This document shows positions 28,380-36,590 of a DNA stretch of 64,000 bases, one piece after another. The DNA is from Prochlorococcus marinus XMU1404. Its GTDB lineage: Bacteria; Cyanobacteriota; Cyanobacteriia; PCC-6307; Cyanobiaceae. Both the position numbers and the translations under genes were made by a program. Positions within the stretch are counted from its first letter, which is position 1. Each line of letters begins with the position of its first letter. A model generated the notes under the pieces. It did not search any database. It was not told the DNA's origin and worked only from the letters and a program-made list of their open reading frames with translations. Where the stretch lies: positions 124,001-188,000 of the forward strand of contig NZ_JAAORE010000003.1 of assembly GCF_017696175.1 (NCBI RefSeq). Direction: 5' to 3'.

Positions 28380-28595
28380 GGAGTTTATATTCCCCGAAAA
28401 AAAAATTTAAGAATACCTAGGATTATAACTATTTTTTATCTTCGATATTTTAAATTAGAGTTGATTAATTTAAAAAGTATCAAAAAAATAAATTTTTATA
28501 TTGGGGCCCATAAAGGTAAAGACTCCCAATATTATCTAGGTAGAGGCTTCAAAGTTTTTCTTTTTTTAACTTTTTTTAACTGCCAATTGGTTTGA
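28380..28595 (+). pseudogene. FkbM-family methyltransferase N-terminal remnant
   Basis: An open stretch (28380-28595) without a good ATG encodes a segment that matches the start of FkbM-type methyltransferases. The frame reads INFYIGAHKGKDSQYYLGRG from 28488, then FKVFLF; intact family members have an IDVGAHKG-D-x-x-YL-x-x-GF-x-V block followed by VEAN/P. Here the reading degenerates after FKV into T-rich sequence and ends at a TGA at 28593, so roughly three quarters of the expected gene is missing. A TTG at 28461 could serve as start. It lies about 100 bp from the 3' end of tRNA-Ala on the opposite strand. I call it a truncated gene relic; that no other copy is in the window is what I see. 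Confidence 0.55.
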
Positions 28596-28610
28596 TACGC
28601 ACGGAAAGAA

Positions 28611-28635
28611 GGATTAAATTATTAAAAATTAATCC
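28611..28635. terminator. Weak hairpin downstream of tRNA-Ala
   Basis: A 7-bp perfect inverted repeat, GGATTAA and TTAATCC, is separated by an 11-nt AT loop. It lies about 60 nt beyond the tRNA 3' end in the direction of tRNA transcription and is followed on that strand by a short T-rich stretch. It may end the tRNA transcript. The loop and tail are poor, so the call is tentative. Confidence 0.25.
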
Positions 28636-28693
28636 AAGTTTTGTTGTGAAGAATCCATCTCGGCGAAACAATAAAGTAAAAAGAAAAATTAAG

Positions 28694-28766
28694 TGGAGCC
28701 AAGCGGATTTGAACCGCTGACCCCCTGCATGCCATGCAGGTGCTCTACCAACTGAGCTATGGCCCC
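28694..28766 (-). tRNA. tRNA-Ala (anticodon GGC)
   Basis: On the minus strand the 73-nt sequence folds into a full cloverleaf. The acceptor stem GGGGCCA pairs with TGGCTCC and includes the G3:U70 pair that identifies alanine tRNAs. The D-arm is GCTC-AGTTGGTA-GAGC, the anticodon stem CCTGC/GCAGG encloses loop ATGGCAT with anticodon GGC at positions 34-36, and the T-arm is AGCGG-TTCAAAT-CCGCT. The discriminator is A at 28694; CCA is not encoded. It is the only tRNA in the window and sits inside the polysaccharide island between the two nonulosonate modules, a typical position for an island junction. Confidence 0.96.
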
Positions 28767-28889
28767 AATTGATAAAAATATAAGAACAAAATGCCAATAT
28801 TTATTAATATTTAAACAATGTGAAAGAATTAATCTTAATTGAGTAAGAAAAAAGATTTTTTGCTACCTTTATCAAAGATTGATTATTAA

Positions 28890-29732
28890 ATGATTGAAAC
28901 TGATCTAGTACCGAAAGATTTTAATTATTCTCAATATATTTTTGCAAATAATATAAATAAAATTCTTGATCTCGATTCTATTCCAAAAGATCCAAGTATA
29001 AAATTTACCAAAGCAAATAACGCTTCAGTAAATCCCAATAACATAGTACCTTTTGCTGCTGAATTAGATGACTTATCTAGATTACACTTTATTGCAAGAG
29101 ATAGGAAGGTTAATACAATTCTTGAATTTGGTGTAGGCAAAAGCACAATAGTCTTGTCTCATGCACTTTCAATTAATAAAAAAGAGTATAAAGATATTGT
29201 TATTAATAATTTCAGGAAGAATAATACTTTTCAAATTTATTCAGTCGACAACTATAAAAAATGGATAAAATTATGCAAAGCAAAGATAAAGGATTTAAAT
29301 TTTGACCCGGAAATTACTAATTTCCACTTTTCTAAATTAATAATGTCAGATTTTTGCGGAAGAATTTGTACTTTTTATGAAAATTTGCCAAATATAAGTC
29401 CGGATTTAATTTATCTAGATGGCCCTGATCAATATTCTTCTTTAGGTGATATCAGAGGAATTTCAACAAGAAATTCAGATAGATTTCCTATGGCAGCAGA
29501 TATTATTTCAATCGAACATTTCCTACATCCTGGAACATTAATAATTGTAGATGGTAGAACTGCAAATGCAAGATTTTTAAAAAGCAACTTCCAGAGAAAA
29601 TGGTCTTATTTTTATTCTGAAAAATGGGATCAACATTATTTTGAATTAACTGAAGAACCATTAGGTAAATACAATAAAGCTCTAATTGACTTTTGCTTAG
29701 GGAATAATTTTTTCAAAAGGTTAAAAAATTAA
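28890..29732 (+). CDS. Methyltransferase-fold protein of unknown function
   Basis: A 280-residue protein that I do not recognise. A Rossmann-like motif TILEFGVGKSTIVLSHAL near residue 75 and an acidic LIYLDGPDQYSSLGD near 173 suggest a class I SAM methyltransferase fold, similar to the cephalosporin hydroxylase/SAM-dependent sugar methyltransferase group. A later GTLIIVDGRTANARFLKSNF strengthens this. It opens the plus-strand operon that continues with NeuB-, NeuC- and NeuA-like genes, 85 bp before the NeuB-like gene, and starts 123 bp after the tRNA. It could modify the second nonulosonic acid; this is inference. Confidence 0.6.
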   Translation: MIETDLVPKDFNYSQYIFANNINKILDLDSIPKDPSIKFTKANNASVNPNNIVPFAAELDDLSRLHFIARDRKVNTILEFGVGKSTIVLSHALSINKKEYKDIVINNFRKNNTFQIYSVDNYKKWIKLCKAKIKDLNFDPEITNFHFSKLIMSDFCGRICTFYENLPNISPDLIYLDGPDQYSSLGDIRGISTRNSDRFPMAADIISIEHFLHPGTLIIVDGRTANARFLKSNFQRKWSYFYSEKWDQHYFELTEEPLGKYNKALIDFCLGNNFFKRLKN

Positions 29733-29817
29733 CTTCCATAATTTTCTTGAAGACTTAATAATTCTCTTTATTAAGACCATTTTCAGAGATAATAAAGATT
29801 AAGTCGCTAAATTTATA

Positions 29818-30852
29818 GTGAAAATAGGAGATTTTGTAATAGACGGCAGGAAAAAAGCTTTTATTGTTGCTGAAATTGCTCAGGCTCATGATGGATCCTT
29901 AGGTCAAGCTCATTCATATATAGACGCAGTTTCGAAGGCAGGGGCAGATGCAATAAAATTTCAAACACATATTGCAGAGGCTGAATCTACCATTGATGAA
30001 GGATTTAGAACTGCAATGAGTAGCCAAGATCAGAACAGATTTGAATACTGGAAACGAGTCTCATTTACTACCGAACAGTGGCTTGAGCTCTCGGAACACT
30101 CTAAAGAAAAGGGTCTTATTTTCTTGAGCAGTGCTTTTTCTGAAGAGGCAGTAAATTTACTTGCAGAGATAGGTATGCCTGCATGGAAATTAGGTTCGGG
30201 AGAAGTTTTTAATTATTCAATTATTGATTTAATGATTATGAAAGGCGGACCGATTTTGTTAAGCACGGGTATGAGTTCATGGAACGAAATTATAAAAAGT
30301 ATTAATTACATACTCAATAAGGGAGGTGATCCTGCCGTTTTGCAATGCACCACAAAATATCCTACACCGTTAAAAGAAGTCGGTTTAAATGTTCTCAAAG
30401 AGTTTAAAGAAAAATTCAATATTCCTTATGGTATTTCTGATCATTCAGGAACACCTTGGCCATCTTTAGCTGCACTAGCTTTAGAAATAGACTTATTAGA
30501 AGTTCATGTTACTTTTGATAGATCAATTTACGGCCCTGATTCTTCTTCTTCTCTAAACTTTTCAGAACTTTCTATGATTTGCCAAGCAAATAATGCATTT
30601 TCAATTATGAGAGAAAATCCAGTAGATAAAGATAAGACAGCAAAAATGCTTGAAAGTACAAAATCTTTATTTACTAAAAGCTTAAGTCCTAAATATAATT
30701 TAGCTGCTGGGACAAAACTAACAAAAGATATGCTGACACTGAAAAAACCAAGTGGAGGATTTAATATCAATCAAATTGATAAAGTAATTGGGAAGAAACT
30801 AAAAGAAGCTCTTCCTTCAAATAAAATTCTTATGCCTCATCATTTAGAATAA
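29818..30852 (+). CDS. neuB: N-acetylneuraminate/legionaminate-type synthase (NeuB family)
   Basis: Condenses a 2-acetamido hexose (ManNAc or the 6-deoxy-diacetamido analogue) with phosphoenolpyruvate. The 344-residue enzyme has FIVAEIAQAHDGSLGQAHSY near residue 15, IKFQTHIAEAEST, PAWKLGSGEVFNY, and QCTTKYPTPLKE with the substrate-contact Thr/Lys. A C-terminal SAF domain begins near residue 280. The start is GTG. The sequence differs from PseI at 17125. Because a CapD-type dehydratase and extra aminotransferases are present, the product could be Neu5Ac or legionaminic acid; the neuB symbol is used in the broad sense. Confidence 0.88.
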   Translation: MKIGDFVIDGRKKAFIVAEIAQAHDGSLGQAHSYIDAVSKAGADAIKFQTHIAEAESTIDEGFRTAMSSQDQNRFEYWKRVSFTTEQWLELSEHSKEKGLIFLSSAFSEEAVNLLAEIGMPAWKLGSGEVFNYSIIDLMIMKGGPILLSTGMSSWNEIIKSINYILNKGGDPAVLQCTTKYPTPLKEVGLNVLKEFKEKFNIPYGISDHSGTPWPSLAALALEIDLLEVHVTFDRSIYGPDSSSSLNFSELSMICQANNAFSIMRENPVDKDKTAKMLESTKSLFTKSLSPKYNLAAGTKLTKDMLTLKKPSGGFNINQIDKVIGKKLKEALPSNKILMPHHLE

Positions 30853-30881
30853 AATCAAAGAAGTACAAAGAAATTAAAAAT

Positions 30882-32033
30882 ATGCGTAAAATCTGCATAA
30901 TTGTAAATAGTAGAGCGAATTACGGAAGGATTAAAACTGTTCTACAAGCATTAAAGAATGATTCAAATGTACAATTGCAAATTATTGTTGGTGCTTCTGC
31001 AGTATTAGAACGATTTGGAAATGTTAGTAAAATAATTTCTAATGATGGATTTAAAATTGACAGCATGCTTTATTCGGTTGTTGAGGGTGAAAATCCAACT
31101 ACAATGGCAAAATCAACTGGATTAGCAATTATAGAATTATCAACAATTTTTGAAAATTTAAAACCAGATGTAGTTTTGACAGTCGCAGATAGATATGAAA
31201 CTTTAGCTACTGCTATAGCCTCAAGTTATATGAATATTCCTTTAGCTCACACTCAAGGTGGTGAAGTAACTGGTTCGATTGATGAAAGCGTTAGACATGC
31301 TATTACGAAATTGGCCCATTTACATTTTCCAGCGACAAAATTATCAGAACAAAATTTATTAAAACTTGGAGAAGATCCCTCTACAATTTACATGACAGGT
31401 TGTCCAGCTATGGATATCGTTGCTAGTCAAGACCTCACATTAGAAGATGATTTCTTTGTGAAATACAAAGGGGTTGGTCCAAACCTAGATCCGCATAAAC
31501 CTTATCTTGTTGTATTACAACATCCCGTAACCACTGAATACGGTCAGGGTTTTAATCAAATAAAAGAGACTATAAAGGCTGTTCAAGAAATTAATATTCA
31601 AACAGTTTGGCTTTGGCCAAATATAGATGCCGGTTCTGATGAAGTTTCTAAAGGAATAAGAATTTTTCGAGAACGAGAAAACCCATCCAATATTCATTTT
31701 TATAAAAATTTCTCTCCTGAAGACTATATAAAATTAATTGGAAATTGTATTTGCCAAGTTGGAAACTCAAGTTCTGCATTAAGAGAAGGTAGCTTTCTTG
31801 GAGTTCCAGTTGTAAATATTGGTACTCGTCAAAATAATAGAGAATGCGCTGAAAATGTTATTCACGTCGACCATAATTTTCAGAATATAAAAAACGCAAT
31901 AAATTACCAAATAAAGCATTCAAAATATGAGAGTTCAAAAATATTCGGAGATGGTGATTCAGGTAAAAAAATCGCAAAAATATTGGCTAAAGCAGAATTT
32001 AAGATTCAAAAAAAATTGCATTTTCTAAACTAG
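30882..32033 (+). CDS. neuC: UDP-N-acetylglucosamine 2-epimerase, hydrolysing (NeuC/LegG family)
   Basis: Hydrolyses and epimerises UDP-GlcNAc (NeuC) or UDP-2,4-diacetamido-trideoxyglucose (LegG) to release the sugar used by the NeuB-like enzyme. The 383-residue protein has the N-terminal CIIVNSRANYGRIKTVL, the family block HTQGGEVTGSIDESVRHAIT near 125-144, and VGNSSSALREGSFLGVPVVN near 293. The hydrolysing family is typically 370-390 residues, as here. It sits 29 bp after the NeuB-like gene. NeuC and LegG cannot be separated by eye. Confidence 0.9.
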   Translation: MRKICIIVNSRANYGRIKTVLQALKNDSNVQLQIIVGASAVLERFGNVSKIISNDGFKIDSMLYSVVEGENPTTMAKSTGLAIIELSTIFENLKPDVVLTVADRYETLATAIASSYMNIPLAHTQGGEVTGSIDESVRHAITKLAHLHFPATKLSEQNLLKLGEDPSTIYMTGCPAMDIVASQDLTLEDDFFVKYKGVGPNLDPHKPYLVVLQHPVTTEYGQGFNQIKETIKAVQEINIQTVWLWPNIDAGSDEVSKGIRIFRERENPSNIHFYKNFSPEDYIKLIGNCICQVGNSSSALREGSFLGVPVVNIGTRQNNRECAENVIHVDHNFQNIKNAINYQIKHSKYESSKIFGDGDSGKKIAKILAKAEFKIQKKLHFLN

Positions 32034-32068
32034 ATAGGTATTATTCGATAAGCTTTAATTTTCTAATA

Positions 32069-32875
32069 TTGGTAGAAAATAACAGAAAAAAAATAATTCA
32101 AGAGTTAACAAAAAATCTTTTTGATATAAAACGATGGCCACATTACCAATTAATGTTTGACCATCTAGATTCAATTATTGAAAAAATTCAAGATGATGGT
32201 AAATTTGCAATCCTAGAAAGATGCTATATATATGGAGGCTTATCTATTTTCTCAAGTCTCTTTGACACTAAGAATTTAGATATTTTTGATTTTGTTCCAC
32301 CTAAATCTTTAGAAGAAAATAGAAAAAATTATCAAAAAAATAAACTAGATTTACTCCCTTTATCAAAAGCAAAAATGAGGGAGGCAGAAAAAGTTGTAAC
32401 TACAAACAATTTAATGGATTCTTTAAAACAAAAAGAACTTTATGACTACATATTTGTACCTAATGTTTTACACCATTATCCCAATCCTTATGATTTATTT
32501 AAGATATGCAACAGAGCCTTGAAAGAAAAAGGTTGCTTATATATTTTTGATGCAACACTAAGAGAAAATCATCAAAAACCTGATGATTTCCTTCGTTTTA
32601 CACCTGATGGAATAACTTATGGTTTAGAAAGTAATAGATTTAAAATAAAAGAAATCTTTACTTCAAATTCTCCTTTAGAAGCTCTATTGTATACTACAGA
32701 TCAAGTTATACAGTACGATTTGCCAAGTGAACTTCTTACTGAGATAAAAAAAATGAATAATCTGATAAAAGAAAAATACTCATCAGAGTTAAAAATAAAT
32801 TTTAAAAATAAAGTAAGAAATAATACATCATTTCCAATAGCTTATTCAGTATTAGCTGAGAAAATAAGGATATAA
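32069..32875 (+). CDS. Putative SAM-dependent methyltransferase in the neu operon
   Basis: A 268-residue protein lying between the NeuC-like and NeuA-like genes, 35 and 38 bp from each. It has a degenerate motif I region (RCYIYGGLSIFSSLFDTKNL near 52), a DIFDFVPP strand, and a methyltransferase-11-like motif LYDYIFVPNVLHHYPNPYDL near 125 followed by ALKEKGCLYIFDATLRE. The TTG start at 32069 has no in-frame ATG nearby. The position inside a nonulosonate operon suggests that it methylates the sugar acid or a precursor; no specific family could be named. Confidence 0.65.
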   Translation: MVENNRKKIIQELTKNLFDIKRWPHYQLMFDHLDSIIEKIQDDGKFAILERCYIYGGLSIFSSLFDTKNLDIFDFVPPKSLEENRKNYQKNKLDLLPLSKAKMREAEKVVTTNNLMDSLKQKELYDYIFVPNVLHHYPNPYDLFKICNRALKEKGCLYIFDATLRENHQKPDDFLRFTPDGITYGLESNRFKIKEIFTSNSPLEALLYTTDQVIQYDLPSELLTEIKKMNNLIKEKYSSELKINFKNKVRNNTSFPIAYSVLAEKIRI

Positions 32876-32913
32876 ATTATTAAATAATTTTATAATTAAA
32901 ATAATATTTCAAA

Positions 32914-33621
32914 ATGACTTTTTTAGAAAAAAAAATTTTAGCCGTCGTACCAGCCAGAGGGGGAAGTAAGGGGATTCCGAAAAAAAACTTAAAAAAAATT
33001 TGTGGCAAATCTTTAATTAATCACGCTGCAGAAATCTGCAATGCACTTAAATGGATTGACTATTCTTTGTTATCTACTGATGATAATGAAATTGCAGAAG
33101 AGGGAATTAAATGTGGACTAAATGTTCCATTTATGAGGCCCAAAGATCTAGCCCTTGACAATTCTAATTCAATCGAAATGTGGAGGCATGCTTGGTTAGA
33201 AACTGAGAAAATATTGCAAGAAAGTTTTGATATTTCAATATTACTTGAACCAACAAGTCCTATGCGAAAAGAAAGGGATATTGAAAATTGCGTAAAAAAA
33301 CTTATAGAAAATAACTACTCTAGTGTAGCAACAGTAAGTTTAACTCCGGCTCATTTTAGACCCCATAAAACATTAGAAGTAACGAAGAGAGGTATGATTA
33401 ATTTTTATTTACCAAGAGATGACTCATACAGCCTAAGACAAAACATTCCAAATTATTTTCATAGGAATGGAATATGTTACGCATTAACAAGAGAGAAACT
33501 TATAGAAGAAAAAGTAATTCTAGACGAATCTACACATGCGATGATTATAAAAAGAGATGTTGTTAATATTGACGAGCCTTTTGATTTAGAACTTGCAGAA
33601 TTTTTACTAAAACGTTTATGA
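32914..33621 (+). CDS. neuA: CMP-N-acetylneuraminate cytidylyltransferase (NeuA family)
   Basis: Activates the second nonulosonic acid with CTP. The 235-residue protein has AVVPARGGSKGIPKKNLKK (residues 10-28), then GKSLINHAAEI, STDDNEIAEEG and PTSPMRKERDIENCV. The NYFHRNGICYALTRE block near 180 is that of NeuA/LegF enzymes. It shares only the general family motifs with PseF at 14475. Its TGA overlaps the ATG of the next gene (33618) by 4 nt, tying it to the putative transferase. Confidence 0.92.
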   Translation: MTFLEKKILAVVPARGGSKGIPKKNLKKICGKSLINHAAEICNALKWIDYSLLSTDDNEIAEEGIKCGLNVPFMRPKDLALDNSNSIEMWRHAWLETEKILQESFDISILLEPTSPMRKERDIENCVKKLIENNYSSVATVSLTPAHFRPHKTLEVTKRGMINFYLPRDDSYSLRQNIPNYFHRNGICYALTREKLIEEKVILDESTHAMIIKRDVVNIDEPFDLELAEFLLKRL

Positions 33622-35012
33622 AAATACTTATTTTTATTGAGCATTCGGCTATTATTAGACATTTTATTGATAGTAATGCATTTTCTCTAATAGCTAAAAA
33701 GCATGAAGTTGTTTACGCACTTCCATTTGGACATAAAAGATTAGGCAAATTGAAAAAAAAAGATGTAAAAATAAAATACGCAAAAATAGTTAATCTTCCA
33801 GTTGATGAAAAAAGGGTTTCACTTTGGAGCAGTAGATTTTCAGTTGAGCTATTAAAAGGTTTAAAAGGTTGGAATAGTTTTCAGATAAAAAATTCAAGAA
33901 GAATATTCAAAAACTTAAACCCTTTAAAAATATATTTTTTGTATAGATTTTTTGGAATGCCTTTAATTTTTGATATATTTACTTATCTAGTTAACAGAAA
34001 GTTAATTAAAAATCCTAATAAAAAATTAGAAGCTTTAGTAAAAAAAGAGAAACCTGATGTAATTATTCATCCAAGTGTTTTATCAGGTGTATACATAAAT
34101 GATTTGGTATATGTTGGTAATAATTTCAAAATCCCAATTATTGTCATAATGAATAGCTGGGATAATCCGAGTTCAAAAAGATCAGTAGTAAGTAATAATT
34201 ATTGGCTGCTTGTTTGGGGTCCTCAAACAAAAATGCACGCTAGAAAATTAATGAATATGCCAGATAATAAAGTTATAGAATTTGGGGCGGCACAATTTGA
34301 CATATACTCGAAAAATCCAAAAAGAAGTAGAGAAAATATACTTCTCTATCACAATATTAGAGATTTAAATTATCCAACTTTACTGTATGCTGGATCAAGC
34401 AAAAATACAGATGAATTTTCACATTTAAAAAAAATTGATAATGCAATTATTTTAAAAAAAATACCCAAAGTAAACATTATTTATAGACCACATCCATGGG
34501 GGGAAGGTGGGAAAAACAGTTCGAGATTTAGAAACTATCAATTTAAAAATATAGTGATTGATAGAAACATGAAAACCTATTTATTAAATAATAAAAAATT
34601 TGAATCAAACTTTTCAGCTAAATATTCTGATACAAGAGATCTTTTATATTCAGTAGATGCAGTGATTTCGCCATTATCGACAATTTTAATCGAAGCAATG
34701 ATAATGGGTAAGTCTCCTTTATGTTTTATGCCAATAGATGAAAAAGATACTTTCCATTTTCAGCTTGCGAAATACAATACTCATTTTAAAGAACTTTTAT
34801 CAAAGAAAGAAATAATAGTAGTTTGGGGGGGAAATAATTTATTAACTGGAATAAAAGATTTAATTAACAAAATAAAAAATAAAGAAAATCATACAAATCT
34901 AAAGAAAGAATCAGAATTTTTTGTAAAAAGTTTTAATGTCACTTTTAAAAAAAGAATATTAGATTTTGTTGAGGAAATTGATAAAAGTTCCAAGAATAAA
35001 ATTATAAATTGA
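33618..35012 (+). CDS. Putative GT-B transferase (CDP-glycerol/capsule-type), unassigned
   Basis: A 464-residue protein translationally coupled to the NeuA-like gene by a 4-nt overlap. Visible blocks are KILIFIEHSAIIRHFIDS at the N-terminus, PDVIIHPSVLSG near 152, IIYRPHPWGEGG near 288 and VDAVISPLSTILIEAMIMGK near 350, the last typical of the donor half of CDP-glycerol and capsule-type transferases. It is the natural candidate for the enzyme that transfers the CMP-activated sugar made by NeuA. A run of seven Gs at 34826-34832 near the C-terminal end is unusual in such AT-rich DNA and could be slippage-prone. The function is inferred. Confidence 0.6.
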   Translation: MKILIFIEHSAIIRHFIDSNAFSLIAKKHEVVYALPFGHKRLGKLKKKDVKIKYAKIVNLPVDEKRVSLWSSRFSVELLKGLKGWNSFQIKNSRRIFKNLNPLKIYFLYRFFGMPLIFDIFTYLVNRKLIKNPNKKLEALVKKEKPDVIIHPSVLSGVYINDLVYVGNNFKIPIIVIMNSWDNPSSKRSVVSNNYWLLVWGPQTKMHARKLMNMPDNKVIEFGAAQFDIYSKNPKRSRENILLYHNIRDLNYPTLLYAGSSKNTDEFSHLKKIDNAIILKKIPKVNIIYRPHPWGEGGKNSSRFRNYQFKNIVIDRNMKTYLLNNKKFESNFSAKYSDTRDLLYSVDAVISPLSTILIEAMIMGKSPLCFMPIDEKDTFHFQLAKYNTHFKELLSKKEIIVVWGGNNLLTGIKDLINKIKNKENHTNLKKESEFFVKSFNVTFKKRILDFVEEIDKSSKNKIIN

Positions 35013-35055
35013 ATATTATGAAACAAAAAAATACTGCTTTAATAAATATCTCATA

Positions 35056-36492
35056 ATGGAAAGTCGTCCTATCATTCCAGTTATATTATGTGGAGGATCT
35101 GGCACAAGATTATGGCCACTATCAAGAAAAAGTTTTCCTAAACAATTTTTATCATTAAGTTCTAATTCCAATAAATCATTACTGCAACTTACTCAAGAAA
35201 GAATAAAAAACATAAAAGGTATACAACAACCAATATTAATTTGTAATGAGGAGCATAGATTTTTAGTTGCAGAACAAATGAGAGAAATAGATATTAATCC
35301 AATGTCAATACTTTTAGAACCATTTGGAAGGAATACATGCCCTGCTATAACTTTGGCAGCACTAAAGGCTATTGAAGTTACTGAAAATCCAATCTTATTA
35401 ATCTTATCTTCTGATCATATTATAGAAGATGATGAAAAATTCAAACAGGTGATTGAGGCTGGTTTAAATTATGTAGAAAAAGATAAATTAGTTACCTTTG
35501 GTATTGTTCCAACTTCTCCCGAAACAGGATATGGTTACATTAAATCCACAGAATCAAAAACAGATTTAATTGCAATTGGATCAAAAATTGAGAGTTTTGT
35601 TGAAAAACCAAATTTAGAAAAGGCTAAAGAATTTATAAAAGATAAAAGATATACCTGGAATAGTGGAATGTTTTTATTTAAAGCAGAAACAATAATTAAA
35701 GAAATAAAACATTATTCACCAGAAATATTTAATCATTGTAGTAATGCATTAAAGGATGAACTTTTTGATCTGGATTTTCAAAGGTTAAATAAAGAAGATT
35801 TTTCTAAATGTCCAAATATTTCTATTGATTTTGCTGTTATGGAAAAAACAAATTTAGGAGTTGTCTTACCTCTTAATGCTGGTTGGAATGATATTGGAAG
35901 TTGGGATTCGGTCTGGGAAATTTCTAAAAAAGATAAGTATGAAAATGTGATTGAAGGAAATGTACTTGCAAAGGATACTAGGAATAGTTATTTAAGATCT
36001 GACAAAAGATTATTAGCTGCAATTGGTATTGAAGATATCATTGTAGTTGAAACAAGTGATGCAATACTGGTGGCATCAAAATCTAAGTCGCAAGAAGTAA
36101 AAGAAATTGTTGCCAAGTTAAAAGATCAAAAAATTCCTGAAGGGCAAGAGCATAAAAAAATTTATCGCCCTTGGGGATTTTATGAATCGATTGTTGAGGA
36201 TTCACGTTGGAAAGTTAAATTGATAAATGTTATACCTGGAGAAAAATTATCTCTACAATTACATCACCACAGATCAGAACATTGGATTGTCGTTAAAGGC
36301 ACTGCAAAAGTAGAAGTAGATAAATCAGAAATGATTCTTAATGAAAATCAAAGTACCTACATTCCTCTTGGTTCAAAACATAGATTATCCAATCCAGGGG
36401 AAGTACCTCTTTTATTAATTGAAGTCCAAAGTGGTTCCTATCTTGGTGAAGATGATATTGAAAGATTTGAAGATAGTTATGGTCGGATTTAG
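35056..36492 (+). CDS. manC: Mannose-1-phosphate guanylyltransferase / mannose-6-phosphate isomerase
   Basis: Bifunctional type II enzyme that makes GDP-mannose, feeding the GMD enzymes. It has 478 residues, as usual. The N-terminal nucleotidyltransferase has LCGGSGTRLWPLSRKSFPKQ (residues 11-30), and FVEKPNLEKAKEF and WNSGMFLFKA blocks. The C-terminal cupin isomerase domain from about residue 370 has RPWGFYESI, SLQLHHHRSEHWIVVKGTA and the closing EVQSGSYLGEDDIERFEDSYGR. It lies 43 bp after the GT-B gene and 98 bp before the epimerase gene. Confidence 0.95.
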   Translation: MESRPIIPVILCGGSGTRLWPLSRKSFPKQFLSLSSNSNKSLLQLTQERIKNIKGIQQPILICNEEHRFLVAEQMREIDINPMSILLEPFGRNTCPAITLAALKAIEVTENPILLILSSDHIIEDDEKFKQVIEAGLNYVEKDKLVTFGIVPTSPETGYGYIKSTESKTDLIAIGSKIESFVEKPNLEKAKEFIKDKRYTWNSGMFLFKAETIIKEIKHYSPEIFNHCSNALKDELFDLDFQRLNKEDFSKCPNISIDFAVMEKTNLGVVLPLNAGWNDIGSWDSVWEISKKDKYENVIEGNVLAKDTRNSYLRSDKRLLAAIGIEDIIVVETSDAILVASKSKSQEVKEIVAKLKDQKIPEGQEHKKIYRPWGFYESIVEDSRWKVKLINVIPGEKLSLQLHHHRSEHWIVVKGTAKVEVDKSEMILNENQSTYIPLGSKHRLSNPGEVPLLLIEVQSGSYLGEDDIERFEDSYGRI

Positions 36493-36590
36493 TAAACTTA
36501 AGATTAAATTTTTGATGATTAAATATCATTACTTCATAGATAAGAAGAACAAGATACTAGTATCATAAATGAATAGATAGTTAAGAATAT

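Noticed and set aside
28576-28797. Minus-strand frame of 73 codons reading SSVGRAPAWHAGGQRFKSAW
   Set aside because: This is the well-known false protein obtained by translating a tRNA gene; the cloverleaf of tRNA-Ala explains the sequence.
29104-29155. P-loop-like GVGKST in the 280-residue protein at 28890
   Set aside because: The spacing is wrong for Walker A (no Gly five residues before the GK); it better fits the SAM-binding turn of a methyltransferase fold.
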